NCBI RefSeq assembly: GCF_030419005.1
Contig: NZ_CP106951.1
Span: 2,852,001-2,916,000, forward strand
DNA: 64,000 nt
DNA from: Eleftheria terrae
Lineage (GTDB): Bacteria; Pseudomonadota; Gammaproteobacteria; Burkholderiales; Burkholderiaceae_C
Direction of reading: 5' to 3'
Shown here: one piece after another, positions 9,803 through 18,006 of the stretch
Numbering within the stretch: position 1 is the first letter of the stretch
Layout: every line of letters begins with the position of its first letter
Notes under the pieces: generated by a model
Told to the model about the DNA's origin: nothing
Seen by the model: only the letters and a program-made list of their open reading frames with translations
The model's database searches: none
Translations under genes and position numbers: made by a program

Positions 9803-10519
9803 TCAGGCTTGCTTGGCGATCCACTTCGAGAACTCGGGGGTGATCAGCGCGCCCAGCAGCGCCTCGTCGTCGATGCCGCGCAGCTGGCGCAGCTGCACGA
9901 AGCCGGCGTTCGGCTCGGCCTCGGCCACCGACTCGAGGTAGCTGAGATCGGAGTTGCCGATGCCGACGAACTGCACATACGTGCGGCGGCGGCGCAGCGT
10001 GGCCAGCGTCGCCTCGAAGGCGCTGCGGTCCATGTTCTCGCCGTCGGTGATCAGGAGCACCATCAGCGGCTGCTCGCCCACCGCCTGCTTGGCGTCCTGG
10101 CCCGCCTTGTCCTTGGCGCCGAAGAAGCGGCCCAGCGCGCTGGCCTTCTTGCCTTCCACGCCGTAGTAGTGCGCCTCGATGGACTGCAGCACCGGCGCGT
10201 AGGCGGTGCCGCCCCACTTCTTCAGCTTGCCGTTGCGCACGATGCGCTTGCTGACGAAGCCGTCGATGCTGTCGGCCTGCACCTGGCCCACATAGCCGAA
10301 GCCGTCGTCGAACACCCAGACGTCCAGCAGCTGGTCGCTGTCGAACTTCATCGCCACTGCCAGGCAGCGCTCCACCACCGACTGCACGATGCCGGCGTCG
10401 TACTCGTCCTTCATCGAGCCGGAAATGTCGATGGCCAGCGCGACCTGCGACGGGATGGGCGTGATGCCGCGCTTCTGCAGCACGATTTCGGTCTTCTTGA
10501 CCAGGTTGATCATGGACAT
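9803..10519 (-). CDS. TerF/TerY-like vWA domain protein
   Basis: Cytoplasmic von Willebrand A domain protein of 238 residues, close to the vWA part of TerF. The metal-ion-dependent adhesion site is complete: DISGS near residue 29, the Thr of KKWGGTAYAP near residue 101, and the Asp of LLITDGEN near residue 153. Such proteins accompany TerD and TelA in tellurite/stress (Ter) modules and are thought to assemble protein complexes in a metal-dependent way. It is the last gene of a four-gene minus-strand operon, 46 bases after telA, and is followed by a strong terminator. Confidence 0.88.
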   Translation of the reverse strand: MSMINLVKKTEIVLQKRGITPIPSQVALAIDISGSMKDEYDAGIVQSVVERCLAVAMKFDSDQLLDVWVFDDGFGYVGQVQADSIDGFVSKRIVRNGKLKKWGGTAYAPVLQSIEAHYYGVEGKKASALGRFFGAKDKAGQDAKQAVGEQPLMVLLITDGENMDRSAFEATLATLRRRRTYVQFVGIGNSDLSYLESVAEAEPNAGFVQLRQLRGIDDEALLGALITPEFSKWIAKQA

Positions 10520-10565
10520 GGACAGCTCCCTCTCGGAATGATGTGGATGGCGTGGCGTGCCGCGC

Positions 10566-11789
10566 TCAGGCCGGGCGGCCGATGGCGGCCTTCAGCTCGG
10601 TCTGCAGCGCGCCGATGCGGCGCTCGGCGTCCTGGCGCTGCGCCTGGCCCTCGCGCTGGATGGAGAGCACCTCTTCCACCGTCGAGATCAGCGTCTGCTG
10701 CACCTGCTCCAGCGTCTCGATGTCGATCACCGAGCGCTGGTTGGCGCGAGCGGTCTCGACCGAGTTCTGCTTCAGCAGCTCGGCGTTCTTGCGCAGGAAC
10801 TCATTGGTGGCGTCGTCGATGTTCTTGGCCAGCGCCACGGCCTGGCTCTGCTCGTTGAGCGAGAGCGCCAGCATGAACTGGCGGCGCCAGGCGGGAATGG
10901 TGAGTTCCTTGATGTTCTGGAACTTCTCGATGATCGTCTGGTTGTTGCTCTGGATCAGGCGGATCATCGGCAGCGTCTGCAGCGCCGACATGCGCAGCGC
11001 CAGCAGGTCCGAGACGCGCTTCTCCAGCCGCTCGGCGAACTGGCGCAGGTCGTTGATGCGCTGTGCCTCGGCGACATCGCCGGGGGCCGGTTGCGCGGTC
11101 AGCTGGCCCTGCAGCTCGGCCAGCTTCAGCTTGCCGGCCGCCACCGAGACGCTCAGGCGGCGGAACTCCTCCTGGGTGGCCGCGAAGGCCTGGTCCAGGT
11201 CCAGCACCCGCTGGCGCAGGCCGCGTTGCGAGACGTCGACCTCGTTGACCAGCTTCTCGAGCTGCTTGTCAGTGGACTGGAACTGCTGGACCACCGCCTC
11301 CTTGCCGAGCTTGAATCGGTCCAGCAGGCCGCCGATCAGCGGCACGCGGCTGCGCTCGCTGCTCAGCGCGCCAAGGTTGATGGACTTGGCGGTGATGACG
11401 ATCTCGCTCAGCTTGGTGCCGATCTGGCCCAGGTCCTTGTTCTTCACCTGCTCCAGGATGCGGTCGGCGTACTGGGTGGCATGGTTGGCCGCCTCGGAGC
11501 CGAGGTCGTGCACCGTCATCGGCTTGGTCTGGTCCAGGCGCTGCGCCAGGGCCTGCACCTGGGCGGCGTCCTGCGGGTTGAGCTGCTGCTCGCTCAGCAG
11601 CTGGTCGAGGCTGGGGGCAGCCGGCGCCTGCAGCGGAAAGGCCGGCGCCGGGGCATAGGCCTGGGCCGGCGCATAGGGCGCGGCCGCCGGGGCTACCGTC
11701 ACGGCGGTGCCCGCCTCGGGCGCATGGCCCACGGGGGCCACGGCGGGCGGGTCCATCGCCAGGGCGGATTTCGGCTTGAAGCTAGTCAT
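10566..11789 (-). CDS. telA: Toxic anion resistance protein TelA
   Basis: Cytoplasmic, largely helical/coiled-coil protein of the TelA/KlaB family (407 residues), linked to tellurite and other stress resistance; the mechanism is unresolved. A Pro/Ala-rich N-terminus (residues 1-60) precedes the family core. Characteristic segments are near residue 130 (GQIGTKLSEIVITAKSINL) and near residue 310 (IKELTIPAWRRQFMLALSLN). It overlaps the upstream TelA-like gene by 8 bases, implying translational coupling, and precedes the vWA gene. Confidence 0.93.
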   Translation of the reverse strand: MTSFKPKSALAMDPPAVAPVGHAPEAGTAVTVAPAAAPYAPAQAYAPAPAFPLQAPAAPSLDQLLSEQQLNPQDAAQVQALAQRLDQTKPMTVHDLGSEAANHATQYADRILEQVKNKDLGQIGTKLSEIVITAKSINLGALSSERSRVPLIGGLLDRFKLGKEAVVQQFQSTDKQLEKLVNEVDVSQRGLRQRVLDLDQAFAATQEEFRRLSVSVAAGKLKLAELQGQLTAQPAPGDVAEAQRINDLRQFAERLEKRVSDLLALRMSALQTLPMIRLIQSNNQTIIEKFQNIKELTIPAWRRQFMLALSLNEQSQAVALAKNIDDATNEFLRKNAELLKQNSVETARANQRSVIDIETLEQVQQTLISTVEEVLSIQREGQAQRQDAERRIGALQTELKAAIGRPA

Positions 11790-13038
11790 AGACTTTCCGG
11801 GAAGTGAGGGTCACGAGTTGGCCCAGCTGGTCCATCAGCTGGTGGTGGGTGTCGAGGGCCTGGGCATCGCCGGCGGCCAGTTCCTTCTGCGACTGCAGCG
11901 GCGCGAGGAACTGCTGGCGCCACAGCGGCAGCGTGGCGAAGCGCAGCGTCTGCACCCGCTCGGCCACGCCCAGCAGGTGCTCGCGCGACATCTCCAGCTG
12001 GCGGCGCGTCATGTCGGCCGAGGTGCGCAGCGTGTAGAGCAGCTGTGCTCGCCGTGCCAGGCGCTCGCGGGTGGCCGGCGGGCGGTGGGCCAGCCAGGGC
12101 TCGGCCAGGCTGCAGGCCCAATGGTGGCTGGCCAGCAAGCTGAACTGGTCTTCGTTCTGCTCGATCAGGGCGAGCAGGCGGCCAGCGTCGACCAGCACCT
12201 CCTGCTCCAGCCGGGCCAGCTCCTGCAGCCGGGCGTCCAGCGTGCGGTCCAGCGCCTGCAGCCAGCTGGCAGGCGAGCGGGTCAGGCGCTGCAGCCAGCC
12301 GGGCTTGGCCTGCGGCCGCACCCGGCCAAGGTCGTCCAGGGTTTCCTTCAGCAGCGCACCGACGCGGGGCAGGTCGGGGTCGATCATGATGGCCAGGGCC
12401 TGCTTCAACAGCGCGTCCACCGCCGCTGCCGGTGCCTCGCCGAACTGCAGGATGTCTTCGTCGCGGGCGGCCTCCAGGTCCTTGAGCAGGCGGAACACGG
12501 TACGTTGCTGCTGCGCATCCTCCGGTGGCCGGGGCAGCTGCGCGAGTGCAGCCAGGAAGTCGGCCGGCAGCTCCGCCTGGATGGAGGGCGAGAACAAGGC
12601 CTTGGGCGGCACCGCGGCGCGGTGCTGCTCGGCCTGGAAGGTGCGCACGGCCGGCGCCGGCTGCGCAGTGACCGACGGCAGCGGCGTGCCAGCGAGCGAC
12701 CGCTGCACCGGCGCTGCGGCTCCCGGCGTGCCGGTGGCGGCCGGCGGGCGCTGCAGATCGTGGAAGGTGCGGACCGGCGGGGCGCTCATCGCCGGCGCTG
12801 CGGCGGCTGGCGCCTCGGCCGGCCGCGACACGCCATGGAAGGTGCGCACCGCCGCCGCCGGCGGGCTGGCAGCCGCTGCGTCGAGCACACCCGGCAGGGG
12901 ACCGTCCGGGAGGCTGCCGGGCGTCACCGGCGCGGCCTCGGCAGCGGCGCGTGGCCGGGCGTCGGCAGGCGCTGGCGGCGCCGGAGCCTCGGCGCCGGCC
13001 GGGACCACCCGTCCCCCGCCGAACAGCGGACGCGTCAT
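11782..13038 (-). CDS. TelA-like paralogue with Pro/Ala-rich N-terminal region
   Basis: I would start this 418-residue protein at the ATG at 13038 (MTRPLFGGGRVV). The open frame runs further upstream but only through antisense of terD. The first 170 residues are Pro/Ala-rich and contain three spaced copies of a VRTF motif (VRTFHGVSRP, VRTFHDLQRP, VRTFQAEQH). The last 180 residues resemble the TelA C-terminal region encoded next door: LRFATLPLWRQQFLAPLQSQ aligns with TelA IKELTIPAWRRQFMLALSLN. I infer a divergent TelA paralogue. It lies between terD and telA, overlapping telA by 8 bases, so a joint role in the Ter module is likely. Its activity is unknown. Confidence 0.72.
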   Translation of the reverse strand: MTRPLFGGGRVVPAGAEAPAPPAPADARPRAAAEAAPVTPGSLPDGPLPGVLDAAAASPPAAAVRTFHGVSRPAEAPAAAAPAMSAPPVRTFHDLQRPPAATGTPGAAAPVQRSLAGTPLPSVTAQPAPAVRTFQAEQHRAAVPPKALFSPSIQAELPADFLAALAQLPRPPEDAQQQRTVFRLLKDLEAARDEDILQFGEAPAAAVDALLKQALAIMIDPDLPRVGALLKETLDDLGRVRPQAKPGWLQRLTRSPASWLQALDRTLDARLQELARLEQEVLVDAGRLLALIEQNEDQFSLLASHHWACSLAEPWLAHRPPATRERLARRAQLLYTLRTSADMTRRQLEMSREHLLGVAERVQTLRFATLPLWRQQFLAPLQSQKELAAGDAQALDTHHQLMDQLGQLVTLTSRKVYD

Positions 13039-13079
13039 GCGTCGCTCCAGGAAGATGAAGGCTGTCGGGCCGTCGGGCC

Positions 13080-13661
13080 TCAGTTCAGGTAGCCGCCGAC
13101 GAAGGTGCCCAGGTCCAGCGTGTAGCCGGCACCGACCGCGCGGAACTCCCACTGGCCGTCGGCGGTGCGCACCAGCGAGCCCATCTGCACCGCGGTCTCG
13201 CGGCTGAACTGCTCGTCCAGGTCGTAGGTGCACAGCACCTTGCCGGTCTGCTCGTTGTAGATGCGGATGTAGGCGTCCTTCAGCAGGCCGAAGTGCTGGT
13301 TGCGCTCGGCCGCCTCGTGGATGGTGACGACGAAGGAGATCTCGCGCACCTCGGCTTCCAGCTTGGGCAGGTCGGCAATCAAGCTCTCGTCGTCGCCTTC
13401 GCCGGCGCCAGTGCGGTTGTCGCCGCTGTGCACCAGGGCGCCGTTGGGCGTGGCCTTGTTGTTGTAGAAGACGAAGTGCTGCTCGCTCAGCAGCTTGGGT
13501 TCCTGCTGGGCATTCAGGCGGCAGACGAAGGCCGACACGTCGAGGTCGAGCGGCGGCGTCGACTGCGGCAGTTCCCAGCCCAGGCCGATGCGCACGCGGG
13601 TGAGCGCCGGCTCGGTCTTGGTCAGGTTCAGGGATCCGCCCTTTTTGAGATTGATGGTCAT
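13080..13661 (-). CDS. terD: TerD family protein (first copy)
   Basis: Calcium-binding, cytoplasmic TerD/TerZ-type protein of 193 residues associated with tellurite resistance and general stress. Family motifs are LDLDVSAF near residue 37, HFVFYNN near residue 62, and an acidic calcium-binding stretch (SGDNRTGAGEGDDE) near residue 78. It is the first gene of the minus-strand operon terD, telA-like, telA, vWA. A second TerD of identical length lies 1.1 kb away beyond an opposite-strand phosphoesterase. Both keep the acidic loop, so both are probably active. Confidence 0.93.
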   Translation of the reverse strand: MTINLKKGGSLNLTKTEPALTRVRIGLGWELPQSTPPLDLDVSAFVCRLNAQQEPKLLSEQHFVFYNNKATPNGALVHSGDNRTGAGEGDDESLIADLPKLEAEVREISFVVTIHEAAERNQHFGLLKDAYIRIYNEQTGKVLCTYDLDEQFSRETAVQMGSLVRTADGQWEFRAVGAGYTLDLGTFVGGYLN

Positions 13662-13911
13662 CAGTACCCTCTTCGATGTGTGCTTACTGCCTGGACGCGG
13701 ATGTTAGCCGCAGATGCCCGCGGCCTCGCCCCCCAAAAAAGGGGTCGCGTGCGGCAGGTGTGCACTCTACACGGTCACCGCAAGCGGCATGTCCGGCCGC
13801 TGCCGATACATCTCCGCGGGTCCCGCTCCCGTATAGTGGCCCGACACGCCGACGCCTGCCGCGAGGTGAGCACCCGCTGGCTGCGCCGACCCTCGTCGCC
13901 GGGAGACCGCC

Positions 13912-14724
13912 GTGGCTCGCATCCTGATCTATTCCGACCTGCACCTGGAGTTCGGCCCCTACACCCCGCCACCCGACCTGGCGTACGACGTGGTGATCCT
14001 GGCCGGCGACATCCACACTCCCGGCACCCGCGGCGTGCGCTGGGCGCAGCGCAAGGCGGTGTTCGGCGGCAAGCCGGTGATCTACGTGCCGGGCAACCAC
14101 GAGTACTACGGCCAGCCACGAGCCATGCAGCTGGCGCTGATGCGCGACATCGCCGCCGGCAGCAACGTGCGGCTGCTGGACCGCGATGCCTGCGAAGTGG
14201 CCGGCGTGCGCTTCCTGGGCGTCACGCTGTGGACCGATTTCCGGCTTTACGAGCACCTGGGCATCCCCGGGCCCGAGGCGGCCGAGATCGCCGGCGGCCG
14301 CATGAACGACTTCCGCCTGATCCAGGAAGGCCACGAGACCGACGAAGACGGCGCCGAGCCCTTCCGCCCGGAGGACGCGCTGCAGGAACACGAGCTGGGC
14401 CGAGCCTGGCTGCAGCAGCAGCTGGCGCAGCCGGCCGCGCCAGGCGACCTGCCCACGGTGGTGGTGACCCACCATGCCCCGACCCCGCGCAGCGTGGCCG
14501 AGGCCTTCGACGGCCACCCGCTGTCGCCGGCCTTCGCGTCGGACCTGCCGGCCGAGTTCTTCAACCGGGCCCGGCTCTGGGTGCACGGGCACATCCATGC
14601 CAACAGCGACTACCGGGTCGGGGCCACGCAGGTGGTGTGCAACCCGCGCGGCTACTGCGAGCCGCACAGCGAGGTGACCGACAACCCGGGCTTCGACCCG
14701 CGGCTGGTGATCACGGTCGACTGA
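13912..14724 (+). CDS. Calcineurin-like metallophosphoesterase of the Ter module
   Basis: Cytoplasmic metal-dependent phosphoesterase of 270 residues. All metal-ligand motifs are visible: SDLHLEF (residues 8-14), GDIH near residue 32, GNHEYY near residue 62, the HHAP motif near residue 187, and GHIH near residue 225. The start is GTG preceded by GGGAGA. It lies on the plus strand between two terD genes on the minus strand. Calcineurin-like phosphoesterases are recurrent partners of TerD/TelA systems, so I infer membership of the same stress module. The substrate is unknown. A TATAGT hexamer at 13832-13837 could be its -10. Confidence 0.88.
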   Translation: MARILIYSDLHLEFGPYTPPPDLAYDVVILAGDIHTPGTRGVRWAQRKAVFGGKPVIYVPGNHEYYGQPRAMQLALMRDIAAGSNVRLLDRDACEVAGVRFLGVTLWTDFRLYEHLGIPGPEAAEIAGGRMNDFRLIQEGHETDEDGAEPFRPEDALQEHELGRAWLQQQLAQPAAPGDLPTVVVTHHAPTPRSVAEAFDGHPLSPAFASDLPAEFFNRARLWVHGHIHANSDYRVGATQVVCNPRGYCEPHSEVTDNPGFDPRLVITVD

Positions 14725-14736
14725 GGCGGTCGAGCC

Positions 14737-15318
14737 TCAGCCCAGGTAGCCCTCGACGAACGCCCCCAGGTCCAACGTGTAGCCGGCGCCGACCGCACGA
14801 AACTCCCAGTGCCGGTCGCCGCTGCGCACCAGCGAGCCCATCTGCACCGCGGTCTCGCGGCCGAACTGGGCGTCCAGGTCGTACAGGCACAGCACCTTGC
14901 CGGTGTCGGCGTTGTAGACGCGGATGTAGGCGTCGCGCAGCAAGCCGAAGTGCTGCCCGCGCTCGGCCGCCTCGTGGATGGTGACGACGAAGGAGATCTC
15001 GCTGACCGCGTCTTCCAGCTTGGACAGCTCCACCAGCAGGGTTTCGTCGTCGCCCTCGGCATCGCCGGTGCGCTGGTCGCCGCTGTGCCGCACCGAGCCG
15101 TTGGGCGTGGCGAGGTTGTTGTAGAAGACGAAGTGCTGCTCGCTCAGCAGCTTGGGCTCGTTGCGGCCATCGAGCCGGCAGACGAAGGCCGACACGTCCA
15201 GGTCCAGCGGCGGGATGTTGTCCGGCATCTCCCAGCCCAGGCCGACACGCACGCGCTGCAGCGCCGGCTCGGCCTTGCTCAGGTTGAGGGATGCGCCCTT
15301 CTTCAGGCTGATGCTCAT
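14737..15318 (-). CDS. terD: TerD family protein (second copy)
   Basis: 193-residue paralogue of the neighbouring TerD, with the same motifs (LDLDVSAF, HFVFYNN, and an acidic SGDQRTGDAEGDDE loop). The longer open frame reaching 16158 is antisense noise; the ATG at 15318 follows GGAGAAGG and gives MSISLKKGASLNLS. DNA similarity to the first copy is high along the whole gene, which suggests a local duplication with the phosphoesterase gene between the copies. It is transcribed convergently with that phosphoesterase, with a 12-base gap. Confidence 0.93.
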   Translation of the reverse strand: MSISLKKGASLNLSKAEPALQRVRVGLGWEMPDNIPPLDLDVSAFVCRLDGRNEPKLLSEQHFVFYNNLATPNGSVRHSGDQRTGDAEGDDETLLVELSKLEDAVSEISFVVTIHEAAERGQHFGLLRDAYIRVYNADTGKVLCLYDLDAQFGRETAVQMGSLVRSGDRHWEFRAVGAGYTLDLGAFVEGYLG

Positions 15319-15404
15319 CGACGCCTTCTCCGTTCGTCCGTGGAGGAATGAATGTGGCGCGGATCTTAGCCGGCCGAGCAGGAGGGCGGCGGCGAGCAGC
15401 CGCC

Positions 15405-16061
15405 TCAGCCTGCCTGCCAGGCCCGCATGAAGGCCTCGGCCTGCCGGCGCAGCGCCTCGAGCCCGGCCTCGGGCCGGAACAGTGCCCCGCCGATGCCGAA
15501 GCCCGTTGCACCGGCGGCCCGCCAGGCGGGCAGGTTCTCGGGCGAGACGCCGCCCACCGGCCACAGCGGCGTGCCGGGCGGCAGCACGGTGGCCAGCGCC
15601 TTCAGCCCCGCCGGCCCCAAGGCCTCCGCCGGGAACAGCTTCAAGGCATGGGCACCGGCGCGCAGCGCAGCGAAGGCCTCGGTGGCCGTGAACACGCCCG
15701 GGGCCACCCGCAGGCCACGGCCGACGGCGTGGCGGATCAGTGCCGTGTCGGCATGCGGCATCACGATGAGCGAGCCACCAGCGGCCGACACCGCATCCAC
15801 CTGTGCCGGCTCCAGCACCGTGCCGGCCCCCACCACAGCATCGGGTGGCGCCAGGCGGGCCAGGATCTCGATGCACTCCAGCGCGCCGGGCCGATTCAGC
15901 GGCACCTCGATGGCACGAAAGCCGGCTTGCAGCAGCACCTCGCCGGCGTCGCGGGCCTGCAGTGGCAGGAGCCCGCGCAGGATGGCCACCAGTGGCGGCT
16001 GCGGCGGCCAGGCCGGCGTGGAGGCCGGCAGCGAAGGCAAGGAAGACGCGCGCCCGGTCAT
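15405..16061 (-). CDS. dgoA: 2-dehydro-3-deoxy-6-phosphogalactonate aldolase
   Basis: Class I aldolase of the KDPG/KDPGal family (218 residues) that splits 2-keto-3-deoxy-6-phosphogalactonate into pyruvate and glyceraldehyde-3-phosphate. Visible motifs are LVAILRGL (residues 26-33), IEVPLNRPG near residue 54 (catalytic Glu), and HALKLFPAEALGPAG near residue 132 with the Schiff-base Lys. The ATG at 16061 overlaps the dgoK stop by 4 bases. It is last in the 11-gene sugar operon. Neighbouring DgoK decides for phosphogalactonate rather than phosphogluconate. Confidence 0.9.
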   Translation of the reverse strand: MTGRASSLPSLPASTPAWPPQPPLVAILRGLLPLQARDAGEVLLQAGFRAIEVPLNRPGALECIEILARLAPPDAVVGAGTVLEPAQVDAVSAAGGSLIVMPHADTALIRHAVGRGLRVAPGVFTATEAFAALRAGAHALKLFPAEALGPAGLKALATVLPPGTPLWPVGGVSPENLPAWRAAGATGFGIGGALFRPEAGLEALRRQAEAFMRAWQAG

Positions 16062-16969
16062 GCTGGTGTCGCTCCCAGGGCCTGCCAGGCGGCCACTTGC
16101 ACCGCCTCGACGTCCAGCACCTGCGTGCCCAGGCCCAGCAGTTCGCCGCAGCGCGCATGCCAGGCGGCGAGCGCCGGGCTGCCGATCACCCGCACGCTGC
16201 CGTCCGGCCTGCCGTGGCGGGCCGCCAGGTCTTGCCATTCGCTGCCCAGCAACAAGCCGCTGAGCCAAGCCGAGGCCAGCTCCCGCCGCAGGTCGCCGGC
16301 CAGCACCCGCGCGCGCACGCCGAACAGGCCGTGGCTCAGGGCGCCCTCGCGGGCCGCCGCAAAGCCCTGCTCGAAAGCGCCGGCCGCCCCAGGGGTGCCA
16401 GCGACGTCCGCCGTGCCTTGCAGCAGTGGCGCCAGCGTGCCGTGCTGCGACAGCAGGGCGTACAGCTCGCCGCTCAGGTAGGTGCGCAGCACCACCACCC
16501 GGCCGCCCTGCAGCCGCACCCACTTGCTGTGGGTGCCGGGCAGCACGTACCAGCCGTCACCGGTGCCGGGCAGTGCCTGGGCACCAAGCAGCTGGGTTTC
16601 CTCGCCGCGCATGACGTCCACCGCGTCACCGTCGCGCCAGCGGCAGCCGGGCACGATCCAGCAGTCCGCCGTGCCCGGCACCGGCACCAGCCCGTCGCGC
16701 CAGTTCGACAGCGGCAGCCGGGCATCGAGGTAGGCCACCTCGTGCCAGCCCTGGGCACTGCCCACCATGCCGGACATCACCACCCGGCAGCCGCCCGGTG
16801 CCAGGCCGAAGCGCTGCAGCAGCGCCACCAGTGCAGCCTCGAAGTGCGGCGCGCAGGCCAGCAGGCCCTGGTCGTCGGACTGTCGAGCGAGCAACGCGCC
16901 GTCCCTGAAGTGCCAGGCCCGCCGGTGCGTGCTGCCCCAGTCGATGCCAACCCAGTCCCTCGTGCTCAT
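16058..16969 (-). CDS. dgoK: 2-dehydro-3-deoxygalactonokinase
   Basis: Phosphorylates 2-keto-3-deoxygalactonate in the De Ley-Doudoroff galactose pathway. The 303-residue protein has the DgoK N-terminal phosphate loop (WVGIDWGSTHRRAW, residues 6-19), SGMVGSAQGW near residue 70 and PGTHSKWV near residue 150. Start and stop codons overlap those of its neighbours by 4 bases on both sides, indicating tight translational coupling with the permease gene upstream and dgoA downstream. Confidence 0.92.
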   Translation of the reverse strand: MSTRDWVGIDWGSTHRRAWHFRDGALLARQSDDQGLLACAPHFEAALVALLQRFGLAPGGCRVVMSGMVGSAQGWHEVAYLDARLPLSNWRDGLVPVPGTADCWIVPGCRWRDGDAVDVMRGEETQLLGAQALPGTGDGWYVLPGTHSKWVRLQGGRVVVLRTYLSGELYALLSQHGTLAPLLQGTADVAGTPGAAGAFEQGFAAAREGALSHGLFGVRARVLAGDLRRELASAWLSGLLLGSEWQDLAARHGRPDGSVRVIGSPALAAWHARCGELLGLGTQVLDVEAVQVAAWQALGATPA

Positions 16970-18006
16970 CGTCCCTGCCCTTTCCGGCCTGCGGCCTCGC
17001 ACACCCGCTGCAGCAGGCAGAACACCAGCAGCAGCGCACCGATCACGATGCGGGTCCACCAGGAGCTGAGGCTGCCGTCGAACATGATCAGCGTCTGGAT
17101 GATGCCGAGGATCAGCACGCCGAACAGCGTGCCCGCCACATGCCCCACCCCGCCGCTGAGCAGGGTGCCGCCGATCACCACCGCGGCGATCGCATCGAGC
17201 TCCAGCCCCATCGCATGCAGCCCGTAGCCCGACTGCATGTAGAAGGTGAACACCACCCCGGCCAGCGCCGAGCACAGGCCGCTCAGCAGGTAGACCCGCA
17301 CCACCGTGCGCGCCACCGGCAAGCCCATCAGCACCGCCGAGGCTTCGCTGCCGCCGATGGCGTACACCGTGCGGCCGAACTCGGTCCAGCGTGCGGCGCC
17401 CCAGGCGACGAGGAGCACGGCGAGCGCGATGAGGGCACCGGCCGACAGCGCCGCCTCGTCCCCCCACAGCGGCAGCCGCCACTGCGCCACGCCGGCATAG
17501 ACGTCATGCGTGATGCTGATGGAGTCGATGCTGAGCAAGTAGCACAGCCCGCGCGCCAGGAACATGCCGGCCAGCGTGACGATGAAGGGCTGCAGCCGGA
17601 AGCGCTGGATCAGCCAGCCCATGACGGCACCGAAGCCGGCGCCCATGGCCAGCACCAGCGGGATGACCAGCGCCGGGCTCCAGCCGCGCTGCTCCACCAG
17701 CACCGCCGACACCATGGTGGACAGCGCCAGCACCGCGCCCACCGACAGGTCGATGCCGCCGGCCAGGATCACAAAGGTCATGCCGGTGGCGACGATGCAG
17801 AGGAAGGCGTTGTCGATCAGCAGGTTCAGGAAGACCTGCGCCGAGAAGAAGCCGTCATAGGCCAGGCTGCCGAAGACCGCCATCGCGGTGAAGAGCGAGA
17901 CGGTGGCGGCCAGCGGCAGCTGCACGGCCGACAGCCAGGCGCCGCGCTGCGCGGGCAGCGGCCCGGCCGCGGGCAGCCCAAGGGGAGTGTCGAGCCGGGC
18001 GCTCAT
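16966..18006 (-). CDS. yjfF: Sugar ABC transporter permease, YjfF-like
   Basis: Inner-membrane permease of 346 residues in the BPD_transp_2 family, with about nine to ten membrane segments and the family signature GMTFVILAGGIDLSVGAVLAL near residue 90 (the glycine/aspartate loop before a helix). YjfF and YtfT together form the channel of the galactofuranose-type importer. The ATG at 18006 is chosen because it overlaps the ytfT stop by 4 bases; the longer open frame is antisense of ytfT. It belongs with the YtfR/YtfT genes just upstream. Confidence 0.87.
   Translation of the reverse strand: MSARLDTPLGLPAAGPLPAQRGAWLSAVQLPLAATVSLFTAMAVFGSLAYDGFFSAQVFLNLLIDNAFLCIVATGMTFVILAGGIDLSVGAVLALSTMVSAVLVEQRGWSPALVIPLVLAMGAGFGAVMGWLIQRFRLQPFIVTLAGMFLARGLCYLLSIDSISITHDVYAGVAQWRLPLWGDEAALSAGALIALAVLLVAWGAARWTEFGRTVYAIGGSEASAVLMGLPVARTVVRVYLLSGLCSALAGVVFTFYMQSGYGLHAMGLELDAIAAVVIGGTLLSGGVGHVAGTLFGVLILGIIQTLIMFDGSLSSWWTRIVIGALLLVFCLLQRVCEAAGRKGQGR

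Noticed and set aside
14737..16158. Long minus-strand frame seeming to fuse a protein to the second TerD
   Set aside because: The upstream 280 codons are out-of-frame antisense-like noise across dgoA; the ATG at 15318 has a good ribosome-binding site and the canonical TerD N-terminus.
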